Origin: Przewalskia tangutica
Taxonomy: Eukaryota > Streptophyta > Magnoliopsida > Solanales > Solanaceae
Reading direction: 5' to 3'
DNA length: 64,000 nt
Assembly (NCBI GenBank): GCA_029844215.1
Contig: CM056736.1
Coordinates: 57,349,562-57,413,561, forward strand
The notes beneath the pieces are model-generated. The model worked only from the letters and a program-made list of their open reading frames with translations, did not search any database and was not told the origin of the DNA. Positions 23,534 to 34,846 of the stretch are shown here, in pieces; positions within the stretch are counted from its first letter, which is position 1; the number at the start of each line of letters is the position of its first letter. Made by a program: the position numbers and the translations under genes.

Positions 23534-25388
23534 TGTTACACCCCGTAAATTCAAGAAGATAAGATAAGTTGACAAACATGTGTTGGACGGATTTTGAGTC
23601 TACCTTGGAGTGTTGCACCCCAGTTGTTAAGAATTGATAGGTGTTTAAAAAGCCTAGTGTGTAGTCCGTTAAATCTAGTCCCCAACGCAATAAACCGCTC
23701 GTCGATAGGACATCGGAGTCGAAAGTTATGGAAGTTACAAGTTCGGTCTGTGATCGGCGACGATAGTTTCAGTTCGAAGTCACAGTGTGGCCGGGCGTGC
23801 AGCGCGCCGGTTCTCTTGAGGGTTCGCTGAGGTTGCAGCGCGCGCCGAATCTGAGGGCGGCCGGAATCTGGTAGTTATTCTCGAAGTGGAAGCCTTGCGG
23901 CCGTGGCGAGCAGCGGCGCCAAGGCGGGATTTTTCTCAGAAAGAGGCGAAAAAGCAGGGATATTTTGATAAAAGCCTATGGGAGGGTGACAAGTGTCCCT
24001 CCCATCCTTTTGACCAGAAAAGGGTCCTATTTTAGGGCCAAGTCTTGGAAGACTTGGCCATTTCATCTTGGAAACCCTCCTAAGAACTCCTCTCCCTTTC
24101 TCTAGTTTGTGAAGAAAACCTAGCCTAAGGGGAAAATTGTTGGAGCGGCGGCAAGAAGGCAAAGTGTTGGTAAACTTGTAGGAAGCGCGGGTGGGCGAGT
24201 TTGACGGGAAAGAAGTTGAAGAAGAAGGGCTTTTGTGGGCTAATCCAAAAGGTAAAAGTTCCCCCCTTCTCTTGGAAATAAGTTTTAATGCTTGCTATAG
24301 TTAATATAGACCACGTGAATCATGTATTAAGGATTGGTAAGTACCATGGGCTTGGAAGGCTAGAAATCCGAAAACTAGTATGTTAGCCCTTAAGATTGTA
24401 ATTCAATTTGGTTACTAGTTTAGTCGTCACAGGTTACATAAAGAATGAATTGTAGTTGTTGAAGATGTCTAGGGATATATAACATGTTAGACCTAAGAAC
24501 TTGGATTGGAAAACAATTGGGAAGGATTTAGGATTGGTTATATTGTTGGCCAAGAATGGCATGGAATGTATTGGTTTATTTTGTATTATTGTGGGGTGGA
24601 ATTTTACACGTATTGTTAGGCGTGTAATCCCCTTGTATTTGCTGAATTGATTGAGCCTTAAATGTGGCGTTTGGTTATTGAATTCGGTCTTGAAAAAGGT
24701 GGCAAAGTATGCAGAAACAAAGGAAGTGCTGTCCGATTTTTCGTAGAATTTAGGGACTTTGCACTTAGTTTATTCTACGTTCGAAGCTAGAGGTTAATAG
24801 ACGTTTTGTGGCCATTATAGGATTGAAGTACTACGAGTAGCATATTCTACTTGAAGGGTATAGTACTGTGGAGCATTTTGCTAATTGTCGATAATCGTCG
24901 CGAGGTATGTGATTCTTCCTATCCTCTTGAGCATGATTATTTGTGAAATATATAGTGCGGTAGACGCACGTGTGTTAAAGGTATTTGATTTCCCTTTTGT
25001 GCCTTGACTTGATATGAAGTGTAAAGGGCTTCATTGTGTGGAAAAAGTAGTAAAGTCTTATTCGTTAGTAATGGGTACTCGGTTGTTAAAGAATAAGCCC
25101 TCTTGGTCTCATAAATGCTTGTAGTTGTAATTGGTTGGTTTAAAACATAAAGTGTTATAACGGCTTTATGGGAAGTTTGTTATAGCAACTTTATGTAGGT
25201 AAAGAAATGGTTTGTGGGTTTAAAAAGGTAAGAGACTTGACTTATAAATGACTTGATGTGATATAGTAAGGACTTGGTTTGTGTTAAAAAGTTGTGAAAC
25301 CGCATTTTTTGAGAAATGGGTATTTGGTTTTAAAAGGAATAAGTTATATTGATTTCGGAAATGAGAATAAGTATCGAACAAACCACTG

Positions 25389-25530
25389 CAGCGTTAATAA
25401 AGGAAAATGTATTGACTATTAATTATTATTAAAACCAGTAGAAACCTCCATCTGCATAGAAGCTAAGATAAGACAAAATTGTATTACATTTTCTAGATCA
25501 TGGCCGCTTTAATAAGAACATTATAACAAG
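25389..25530 (+). promoter_or_regulatory. Conserved block with AATAAA, element E 5' LTR
   Basis: Almost the same as the block of LTR C although the U3 of E is unrelated. Confidence 0.6.
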
Positions 25531-25921
25531 TTTTGATTTTCCTAAATTCCAAAGTAAGAAGCTTGAATTATAAAAGAGATAGACTTGAGAATTCGAAGTG
25601 AGTTGGTTTAAAAAGAAGGCATGGTATTGTCTTGGTTTATTCGAAAAGAAGGTATGAAAATTGTTTTGGTTCTCTTAAAAAGATAGTTACTCTATTTTTG
25701 ATACTACGGGTATCGTGTGACTTTTGTGGAAGAAATGGATCTTTCTAAAGGGTTAAAGTACGTAGTACCTTGGGGTTAACACCCAGATTCGTTATAATAA
25801 AATGAAAGACTATGAGTACGTTGAACTTGCCTATGCTTGTTGTGATAGCCTTTGTTGTGCAAGTGTTTGATTTTGTGCTACCGAGCCTCTCGATGGAGGG
25901 CCGGCTATCTGGTTGATTGAT

Positions 25922-26220
25922 GGACATACTGACACGTTGGGTGGCCCACGGGTATGCTTCCACTATATCGATCCTCTTGGACATACTGACACGTTGGGTG
26001 GCCCACGGGTATGCTTCCATTAGGAGTGTTATCTTGTTATTTGTTTGGACATACTGACACGTTGGGTGGCCCACGGGTATGCTCCACAGTGAGTATTATC
26101 TTGTTATTTGTTTGGACATACTGACACGTTGGGTGGCCCTCGGGTATGCTTCCACGGTGATTATTATCTTGTTATCTCCTTTGGGCATACCGACACGTTG
26201 GATGGTCCACGGGTATGGGC
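25922..26220 (+). repeat. ~57-69-bp tandem array, five units, LTR E
   Basis: GGACATACTGACACGTTGGG units start at 25922, 25979, 26047 and 26114, with a diverged unit at about 26184. Spacers between units differ in length. The array occupies the variable slot of the LTR. Confidence 0.92.
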
Positions 26221-26882
26221 CCACTAGGACGGTTCCACGGCCATGCTTATACCGAGGTGAGATGCCGGGGCATGCGGCCATTCCGCGGGTTAAATTCCCG
26301 GGTTGTATTTGAGTGATGATTTTACGGGCGTGAGTCCCTGACTTGACATGACTGTTTATATATTGTGGACTGTAGTTTGGTTATCATACACGTCTCCTGC
26401 TTTATATAGACTATTATGATTTCATTTCTGATATTTCTGATTTCACATACTTGGTACTGTTATCGACCTCGCCCGGGGCTGCGTTCATGCCGCAGGTTGA
26501 GGTACATAGCTTGCTGATCCGCACTCTTAGGATCGCTGTCCAGTTCTCGGAAAGCTCCATTTCTCCGGAGGCTTTGTCTTTTGGTACGGTTCCCTGAAGT
26601 TGTAGAGCTCTTGTACATTCAGGGGTATGGCGGGGCCCTGTCCCGTCAGTGTTGTTATAAAATTCTTAGAGGTCTGTAGTACTGTTGTGGGCAGGGTTGT
26701 AACGGAGGTAACTGTTCAGGTTTAATTATTTTTACAGAAAGGTAACCGTTTTGGGTTAGCCTATTTTCGTATTGTCTTGTTTCATGCTTAAGTTTTTAAT
26801 TTCCGCTGATTTTCTCTGATGTTGTATCACTAGGGTGCCCGGGGTAAGGCACCAGTCACGGGCCCGAGGTCGGGTCGTGACA

Positions 26883-27089
26883 AAAGTGGTATCAGAGCAG
26901 TTAGTCCTCGGAAAGTGTCTACAGACCGTATCTAGTAGAGTCTTGATTATCGGTGTGTTGTACACCACATCTATAATCAGGAGGCTATAAGATATTTAGG
27001 ATTGGTTTCCATTCTTCTCACTCTGAGATCGTGCCTTAGAGCTGTGGTATAAGTTGGACTCCCTCTGACGTATTCTTTTTTTACCAGTG
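26883..27089 (+). mobile_element. PBS and leader of element E
   Basis: The PBS TGGTATCAGAGC at 26887-26898 is an exact match to the 3' end of plant initiator tRNA-Met. The stem-loop at 26945-26978 has TGTACA in the loop (26959-26964) instead of GTGCAC. The leader continues to the gag ATG. Confidence 0.92.
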
Positions 27090-28325
27090 ATGCCTCCACG
27101 CAAGGCAACCAGAGCCCAGAAGGGCAAGGCAACTGCGAGTAGAACACAGAGGGTTACGGGGGCACAGGCCCCGTCTTTACTGGGGTGATGTCTCGGACGG
27201 CGAGTTCCACGACGTCGCCAGCCCCAGCGAGTGGAGCAGCGGCGGCTCACGAGACCGCGGTACTGAGCCTCGATTACGGCTGGAGCGAGAGGATATGGGC
27301 TCTGAGAGATGGCCCGATTATTGGCGAGATCGTGGCTAGGCACGAGGATAGGCCGAATCACGGTGATTCCGGTAGTAGTACCGTAGTCCACCGAGATCGG
27401 ATAGTTTGAGGCTGCGGGACTTTACGAGTTGCGACCGCGAGTTTTATGGGTCGAGGCACGAGGATGATCCGCAGGAGTTCATCCAAGCGATTCTGACGGA
27501 TCATGAGAGTGATCAAGGCTTCGGAGACCAAGTCGGTGGTCTTAGGTTCGCATCGGCTGCGTGATACTGCAGTCGACTGGTTTGATTCGTGGGAGCTGTC
27601 CCGGGGGGAACATGCACCTCCAGCTGGTTGGGACGAGTTCTCAGAGGCATTTGTTGCACATTTCTTGCCTCCACAGATGAGGAGGGCTCGGTAAATGATT
27701 TTTGATGTTGAGGCGAGCAGGCGTCTGATCGAGTACAATGTAGAGTTTGACTCATTGGCGATGCGTCCCGCTTTAGTGGCGAACATGGAGGATAGAGTGC
27801 ACCGTTATGTCACGGGCTCGATGATTATTTAGCGAGAGGGTGCCAGGTAGCTCTTGTGGGCATGGACATTGCCGCATTCGAACTATCTTGCGTGACCAGA
27901 AACGTAGGTCGACGGAATAACCAAGATCGCAGAAGAGGGCGGGGCAGCGAGGTCCTTTGGTGACTTCGAGGCGGCCGGCCTCGATCGCTAGTTATGCGCC
28001 TCCGCCAGTACGGAGTGCTCCATCACAGTCTTCAGGACGTTCGGGAAATTCAGGAGCAGGTCAGGGCTCCAAGGTTTCAGGTTTTTGGGGGAACAGGGAT
28101 GTTAGTCAGATGGGACCACCCCTACCTCGTTGTAGTCGTTGTGGTAGACTCCATGATGGGGAGTGTCGTGCTAGTATGGGAGTTTGTTTTACATGCGGCC
28201 AGCAGGGCCATTTTGCGAGAAATTGTCCAACCAGAGGTAGCGCAGACGTAGAGACTCAGCCTTCGGGATCAGTGATTGGTTCATCTCCTTCTTTTGTGCG
28301 CCGTGCAGGGAAGGAACATGATTAG
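27090..28325 (+). pseudogene. gag of element E, first copy through the zinc knuckle
   Basis: Gag packages element RNA in cytoplasmic particles. The start is M-P-P-R-K-A-T-R-A. The gag core is clear at 27503-27694 (WFDSWELSRGEHAPPAGW, then AHFLPPQMRRAR), as in Ty3/gypsy gag of the Del/Tekay kind. The zinc knuckle CFTCGQQGHFARNC lies at about 28175-28220 and fits CX2CX4HX4C. The last 122 codons (27957-28325) are open and end GKEHD-stop. Several frameshifts upstream split the gene. No pol follows. It is the best-preserved C-terminal half in the window. Confidence 0.88.
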
Positions 28326-28349
28326 AACGACAAAAGGGAAAGTGAAGCA
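27991..28349 (+). repeat. 359-bp direct duplication inside gag E, first copy
   Basis: GTTATGCGCCTCCGCCAGTA starts at 27991 and again at 28350. The unit runs through the zinc knuckle, the stop codon and GGAAAGTGAAGCA. The second copy is at 28350-28432 plus 37130-37404, split by element F. Confidence 0.93.
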
Positions 28350-28432
28350 GTTATGCGCCTCCGCCAGTACGGAGTGCTCCATCACAGTCTTCAGGACGTT
28401 CGGGAAATTTAGGAGCAGGTCAGGGCTCCAAG
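28350..28432 (+). pseudogene. gag of element E, second copy, left part
   Basis: First 83 bp of the duplicated gag segment, cut by element F at ..GGCTCCAAG. The TSD of F is ccaag (28428-28432). It lies after the stop of the first copy and would not be translated with it. Confidence 0.9.
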
Positions 28433-29093
28433 TGTCACGACCCGAACCCGGACCCGTGACTGGTGCCTTACCCCGGGCACCCTAGTTATACAACATCAGA
28501 GAAAATCAGCGGAAATAAAACATGAACATGAAATAAGAGATATTATAAATAAACAGGCCAACCAAAACAGTTGCCTTCTGTACATACATAAAAACCCGAA
28601 CAGTTATCCTTTTACAAACTCGCCACAGCGATTACTACGCACCTCTAAGAGTTTTATAACAACAACTATGACGGGACAGGGGCCGCCATACCCGAACGTA
28701 AAAGAACCTACGGACTCGGTAACATGCAAAAGATAAGCCTCGAAGAAGCGGGGCTTCCAACACGCTGAATCGTGATCCTAAGAGCGAGGATCCACAACCG
28801 ATGTACCTCTACTGCGGCATGAGCAGCCCCGAGGAGGTCGATAACAGGTACCAAGTATGTGAAACTGTAAAATACTGTACATGAAATCATAATAGTCTAT
28901 ATAAAGCAGGAGACATGTATGATAACCAAACTACAGTTCACAACATAAAAGCAGTCATGTCAAGTCAGGGACTCACGCCCTCAAAGTCATCCCTCATGCC
29001 CGTGGAACTCCTTCCTCACTGCCGGCAGTCTAGGTACAAATCATGTGATACGTATAACATGTCTCGGCCCATCTCATGGACCCAGTATAGAAA

Positions 29094-29356
29094 CGTGTGG
29101 AATACATTCCCGGTTCATCTCATGAACGCGGTAGTCGAGTGGAATACATTCCCGGTTCATCCCATGAACGCGGTAGTCGAGTGAAATACATTCCCGGTTC
29201 ATCCCATGAACGCGGTAGTCGAGTGAAATACATTCCCGGTTCATCCCATGAACCGGTAGTCGAGTGAAATACATTCCCGGTTCATCCCATGAACCGGTAG
29301 TCGAGTGAAATACATTCCCGGTTCATCCCATGAACCGGTAGTCGAGTGAAATACAG
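29094..29356 (-). repeat. 41-43-bp tandem array, F 3' LTR
   Basis: About six units with AATACATTCCCGGTTCATC and CATGAACCGGTAGTCGAGTG. It is the same unit as the 33-bp repeat of A plus a tail that makes the palindrome GGTTCATCCCATGAACC. Confidence 0.93.
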
Positions 29357-29715
29357 TACTTGCACAACAAGGCTATCACACGCAACATGGTCAAGTTACA
29401 CACAACTCAAAGTACTTTCATTTTATGCCAAAAACCAGGTTTTAACCCTAAAGTACTACATCGTTAAATCCCTTTAAAAGATCCATTCCTTTTACCAAAG
29501 TCACACGATACGTAGTATAGAGTGACCAGCATTTATATACCAACCACATTCTTTTTAAAGTCAAGTAACAACATCCTTTTCCTAAAGTTCCAGTTTTGCC
29601 TAGTTTCAATTACTCAAGTTCCATTTTTGAGAGATTTCATAGTTCAAAGTCTTAATCACGTAATTCCTTTTTAGAACAATTGAGTAATATAAGTCTTATG
29701 TGTGAGTAGGTTATT

Positions 29716-29855
29716 CATAACAATCTTATTAAAGCAGCCATGATCTAGGAAATGTAATATCATTTTGTCTCATCTTAGCTTCTATGCAGATGGAGGTTTC
29801 TACTGGTTTTAATAATACAATTCATTAGTCGATCATTTCCTTTATTAACAGCTGC
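29716..29855 (-). promoter_or_regulatory. Conserved block with AATAAA, F 3' LTR
   Basis: TTTATT at 29841-29846 (AATAAA on the minus strand), with the conserved CTTAGCTTCTATGCAGATGG segment. Confidence 0.6.
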
Positions 29856-31172
29856 GATGGTTTGTTCGATACTTGTTCTCATTTCCGAAATCCATATAAC
29901 ATTCTTAAGCCGTTATACCTAACTTCCCATAAAGCTAGTATAACTCTTAAGTTTTCAAAAACCAAGTATTACTCTTCTATCAAAATGATTCATAAATCTT
30001 TTGAAATACTTCATGTTCTTTATTATTACACATCAAGCCAGTTATAGTTCAAATCAGTTACCTTTTAAAAACCACAAAGCATTTTCTTACCTACATAAAG
30101 CTGTTATAACCAACTTCCCATAAAGCCGTTATAACACTTTATGTTTTAGACCAATCAAATACATTTAACACATGTACGTCTACCGTACTACATAGTTATA
30201 CACATATCATGCTAGAAGAGATAGGAAGAGGTTCACATACCTCGCGAAGAGTATCGACTAATAGCAAAACGCTCCAAGTACTTCAAATCGTCGGCTACTC
30301 CTTAAGCCAAGTAGATCGCGCCACACGTAGTACTTCAACCTATAAAGGCCACAAGGCGCCTATTAACATCTAGATCTCAACGTAGAATATTCTACAGAAA
30401 ATTCGGCACCTCCCCACATGCAGCGTAAATCTCTTCTCTATCGAGGTGGCTACCAAGCCAACCGGGGGTTTACGTCTACCGGACGTGTGCGATTCTACTT
30501 CACGGTAAAGCTACACAAGTCTCATGTCTGATCTATGTAATTACTGATTCGATTCTCTTCATTATTATTGGGCTTAAGTCAAACGACATTGCCGCAAAAT
30601 TATGATCAGTTCTATATATAGTATACTTCAACTATATATTCCTACAACATGTAATTTCCAATTACAATAAGGGGACAAGTTTAGTTACCTCGATAAGCCC
30701 AAAATTATCCAAGTTTAAAGTCGATCCTAAGCAAGGTTTAGCTCCTACTCCGTGCGCTCCAATCCGCTCCAAGAAACCCTTAGAAGTTCTACGCAACTTC
30801 TACTTATAACTTCAACTACGGGTGAAGATTTTCCTTAGGGTTTCGTTTAGTGGCTAAAGGAAGTATGATAGTATTTTTAGGGCTTTTCGTATAAAAGTGC
30901 TTGTGGAAAGTACTACAAGGTATTTGGGCTAAAGTATTTAGGCATAACAACAATACTTGGAGTATTTCTTTACCAAGGGGGTAGTATTTCGACTAGCACA
31001 ACTAGGCTAGGGGAGGGTTCTCGGCTAGAACCACTAGGCAAGGGGGTTCGTGAGGGCCTTCAAGAGGGGGGGAGAGGGGTGGTGTTTGGACGAGAACAAG
31101 CAAGAGGGAGAGGGAGGGATTTTCAAGACTTAGGAACATTTGTGGATGAAGAAAACCTTCAAGCAAGGGGAG

Positions 31173-31180
31173 TATTTATA
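31173..31180 (-). promoter_or_regulatory. TATA box, F 3' LTR
   Basis: TATTTATA on the plus strand is TATAAATA on the minus strand, in the usual context AGCCTATAAATACTCCCC. Confidence 0.7.
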
Positions 31181-31593
31181 GGCTAACTAAAGGCCAACCA
31201 ATGGCCAAGATGAAGCCAAGTGCATAGCAAGTGTAAGGCCAAGATTTAGCCATGTGCAACCTTATCCATCTACACAAAATATCCTACCTAACCCTTGACC
31301 AAAATTTCAACACAAAAAACGTGCAAGGCAAGCCCATTTTGCCGTCCAAACATGCCACGAGGTGACACTTTTCACCCTCTCGTTGGTCCAAAATATTCCG
31401 TCTCTCGGAAAAATCCGCAAAAATTAGAAATGGCATAGCCGGAATTTTCCCTTCGCAAGTTTAGAAAAACGTTTCGTCGGAAAATGACTCTTTTCGATAG
31501 GTGTGCACAATTTCGTCCATAGTGCCTAACTTTAAGGCTAAACTTTTATACGTACGCCCTCACGTACATACTCTGGAAATACGGGGTATAACA

Positions 31594-32536
31594 TTCTTCC
31601 CCCCTTAGAAACATTCGTCCCGAATGTTCCTTCTCAGTCTCAAAACATACACGTGCCGGTATAGCCTTCACTACTATACTTACGAAACCAAACATGCACT
31701 TTGCCACAAAATAACACACGCACAAAATACGTAATCCCAAGTCCACGAGGAATCACCTCGAAGATATAAAACAATATAACTCTCGCTCCTGGTCCAAAGG
31801 ACACGTCCCTCCATCTTCACTTCACAAAAGAAATGATCACTTCCGTTCCCGTAACACAAGTTCGCTTCCCTCCTTCCTCGTCGCACCCTTCTCGAACACC
31901 CGAACTCTTTCTAGTACACGTTCCACACTTCAGTCAACGCTTCTGTTTCCAACCCTTGGAGTCACTACCTCCAAACTTGGTCATCTCACTAGCTTCAAAT
32001 TCCTTTAAGGCCATTCCCGGCCTTTACGATCCGATTCTGATCGAACATACCCACGAACTCACACGATGGTCAACTAAACTTGGGCCTGGCGTCCTCGTGA
32101 CCCTACCACCTGGCAGGACCACCTCGGCCGGCCCACCCCAAACCGGGCTGCGGGTCGACCGCAACGGTCCTCAACCCGACCACAATCGCGCAAACTCTTG
32201 TTCCCGATCGGAACAATCTTACCTATTCAAGTCTGAAAGCTACCACTTTCATCTCACACAACCAAGGAATTTCCCACAATACATTTTACGCATACCAAGT
32301 ATTTCAACAAAGACTAACAAGAATCTCTTATTTAAGGCGACATTACCTCTAAGGTCTCAACATGAAATATTCTAAGGTTCACACTTCCCATGCCCCATAC
32401 TTATCCTTTCAACTAACCGGGTTTTCTAACTCCTAAGCAACCTGGCGCTATCAGGACATAGCACACAATAATAAGGTCATCATATCACGCATACAAATCT
32501 CTAGAGGGTTAAGGATATACGAAGCTACCGCTCACT
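31594..32536 (-). mobile_element. Purine tract and 3' internal region of element F
   Basis: The purine tract (TTCTTCCCCCCTT, 31594-31606) and inverted repeat (31608-31629) lie beside the 3' LTR. The rest is noncoding. At about 31965-32010 it joins GGTCATCTCACTAG directly to CAAATTCCTTTAAGGCC, where G and I have about 550 bp of integrase remnant. A 180-codon frame on the plus strand (31833-32375) is antisense and not a gene. Confidence 0.8.
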
Positions 32537-33753
32537 CTAATCATAGGCACGCCTGCCAGTATGCGCTAATAGAAAGCGATGAACCGCCATCGATCCGGTA
32601 AGGCTGCGTCATGCTTCTGTACCCCTCTATAAGCCTGATCTCGTCACATGGCCACGGCGCGCGAGTGAAACAAGCACGATAAAGACGACATTCCCGGGAT
32701 GGCGCACGCGCATCGTCTGTGGCTGAGGGCGTGAATCCTGCGGCTAGAACTTACGTAACCACAGTAAACGAAGCCTGGATCTCGACCCGGCTCGAATACC
32801 CGAGCGTCACGAAGGCGCGGAGGACCACTGCATCTTGGCGGAGGTACATAACTAGTCTGCTGCGGCGGTCGCCTCGAAAGTCACCAAAGGACCTGCTGTC
32901 TGGCCTCTTCCGTTGATCTCGGTCGTTCCGTCGACCTCTCCGTGCCTCGCATCCTAGTGCATGAGCTGCATGCGGGCAATGTCCATGCCGGTGAAGAGCT
33001 ACACCGAACAAGCCTCTGCCAGTAATCATCTAGCCGGTGGCGTGGCGGTGTACTGCATCCTCCATACTAGCTACCAGCGGGGACATACCGAGCGATGAGT
33101 CGAACTCCACATTGTACTCTCTAACCGTCGCGATCCGCTTCAACGTCAAAAATCTGTCGGCGAGCCCTCCTCATCTGTGGAGGCAAGAAATGTGCAAGAA
33201 ATGCCTCGAGAACTCGTCCCAAACTGCTGGGGCGCATGCTCACCTGGGGCGATTCCGTGAATCAAACCGATCATTGCGATGTCGCGCGGCCGATGCGAAC
33301 CGAAGGTCAGCGACTCGGTCTCTGAAGCCTTGATCACTCTCTCATGATCCGCAGTCGGATGAACTCCTGCGGATCATCCTCGAGCCTCGACCGTAGAACT
33401 CTGGCGGCTCTGACTCGGAAAGTCCGTAGCCTCAAACTATCGACCTCGGGTGAACGGCGGTGCTCTTTGGGCTGCTGCGTCCGAGCTATCCTCGTATGCA
33501 GCCTGACCACGGCGATAATCGGGCCAATTCCTTGTAACTCATCTCTCTGCTCCGGTGTGGGGTGGAGGCTCGAGTCTTGTGGTCTCGGCGACCATTGCTG
33601 CGGCTCTCCTCTCTTTGGTCTTTGGCGGCGCCAAAACTAGCCGTCGAAGCACTATCTCAGTCTTGGCCAGGGCTGCGCCCTCGTACTCCTCTGAATCACA
33701 CTAGCGGCTCCTCGGCTGCCTTGCCCCCGGGCGGGTCGCGCTAGCGGAGGCAT
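32537..33753 (-). pseudogene. gag of element F
   Basis: The start ATG is at 33751-33753. Recognisable stretches include IKASETESLTFGSHRPRDIA (near 33275-33337) and EHAPQQF-GTSSRGISCTFLAS, which is the HFLPP region out of frame. Sequence for VHRYVTG and MDIARMQL lies near 32970-33070. The zinc-knuckle region (about 32650-32700) is degraded. The conserved end ..AYD-stop is at 32537-32550. It is broken by many small deletions. Confidence 0.83.
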
Positions 33754-33954
33754 AGCGGTAAAGGAAAGGAATACGTTAGAGGGTTCACTCATAACACGAC
33801 TCTAAGGCACGATCTCGGAATGAGAAGAATAGAAACCAATCCTAAATGTCCTATAGCCTCACGATTATAGATGTGGTGCACAACACCGATAATCAAGACT
33901 ACTAGACACGATGCAGTAGACACTTTCAGAGGACTAAGCGCTCGATACCACTTT
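33754..33954 (-). mobile_element. PBS and leader of element F
   Basis: The PBS at 33940-33950 is TGGTATCGAGC (one A missing). The stem-loop is at 33863-33894 with GTGCAC at 33876-33881. Confidence 0.85.
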
Positions 33955-34609
33955 TGTCACGACCGAACCGGACGTGGTGTCTTACCGGGAACCCTAGTGA
34001 TACAACATCAGAGAAAATCAGCGGAAATAAAAACATGAACATGAAATAAGAGATATTATAAATAAACAGGTCAACCAAAACAGCTGCCTTCTGTACATAC
34101 ATAAAAACCCGAACAATTATCCTTTTACAAACTCGCCACAACAATTGCTCTGGACCTCTAAGAGTTTTATAACAACAACTATGTGGGACGGGGCCGCCAT
34201 ACCACTGAACGTCTGAGAACCTACGGACTCGGAGTAACATACCAAAAGATAAGCCTCAGAAAGCAGGACTTCCCAACGCTGACGTGATCCTAGGCGAGGA
34301 TCCATGGCCGATGTACCTCTACTGCGGCATGAACGCGGCCCGAAGAGTCGATACAGGTACCAAGTATGTGAAACTGTAAAATATTGTAATGAATTCATAA
34401 TAGTATATATATGAAGCAGGAGACATGTATGATAACCAAACTACAGTTCACAACATAGAAGCAGTCATGTCAAGTCAGGGACTCACGCCCTCAAAGTCAT
34501 CCCTCATGCGTGGAACTCCTTCCTCAGCTGGCGATCTAGGTACAAATCATGTGATCGTATAACATGTCTCGGCCCGTCATGGACCCGGTATAGAAAGCGT
34601 GTGGAATAC

Positions 34610-34846
34610 ATTCCGGTTCATCTCATGAAACGCGATGGTCGAGTGGAATACATTCGGTTCATCCCGTGAGCGCGGTAGTCGAGTGAAATACATTCGGTTC
34701 ATCCCGTGAACGGTGGTCGAGTGAAATACATTCGGTTCATCCCATGAACCGTGAGTCAGTGAAATACATTCGGTTCATCCATGAAGCCGTAGTCGAAAGT
34801 GAAATACATTCGGTTCATCCAGTGAACCGGTAGTCGAGTGAAATAC
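34610..34846 (-). repeat. 41-43-bp tandem array, F 5' LTR
   Basis: Same units as 29094-29356, but each CCCGG is shortened (CATTCGGTTCATCC for CATTCCCGGTTCATCC). Confidence 0.9.

Larger units (their letters stand above)
23534..26882 (+). mobile_element. Element E 5' LTR (type 3 U3)
   Basis: 3349 bp, starting TGTTACACCCCGTAAATTC and ending TGACA beside an intact PBS. The first about 1.2 kb is unlike the other LTRs. From about 24780 onward (GACGTTTTGTGGCCATTATAGG) it is homologous to them. It has the AATAAA block (25389-25530, signal 25396-25401) and a tandem array (25922-26220). No clear TATAAA is seen in its U3. Confidence 0.94.
28433..31593 (-). mobile_element. Element F 3' LTR
   Basis: Type 2 U3 (GGAAATACGGGGTATAACA at the right end). 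It contains a 41-43-bp array (29094-29356), the AATAAA block (29716-29855, signal 29841-29846) and a TATA box (31173-31180). Confidence 0.95.

Noticed and set aside
26887..26898. Possible initiator tRNA-Met gene
   Set aside because: Only the 12 bases complementary to the tRNA 3' end are present, as expected for a PBS; no cloverleaf around it.
31833..32375. A 180-codon open frame on the plus strand
   Set aside because: It is antisense to the 3' internal region of F, Pro/Ser-rich without a domain, and not kept in G or I.
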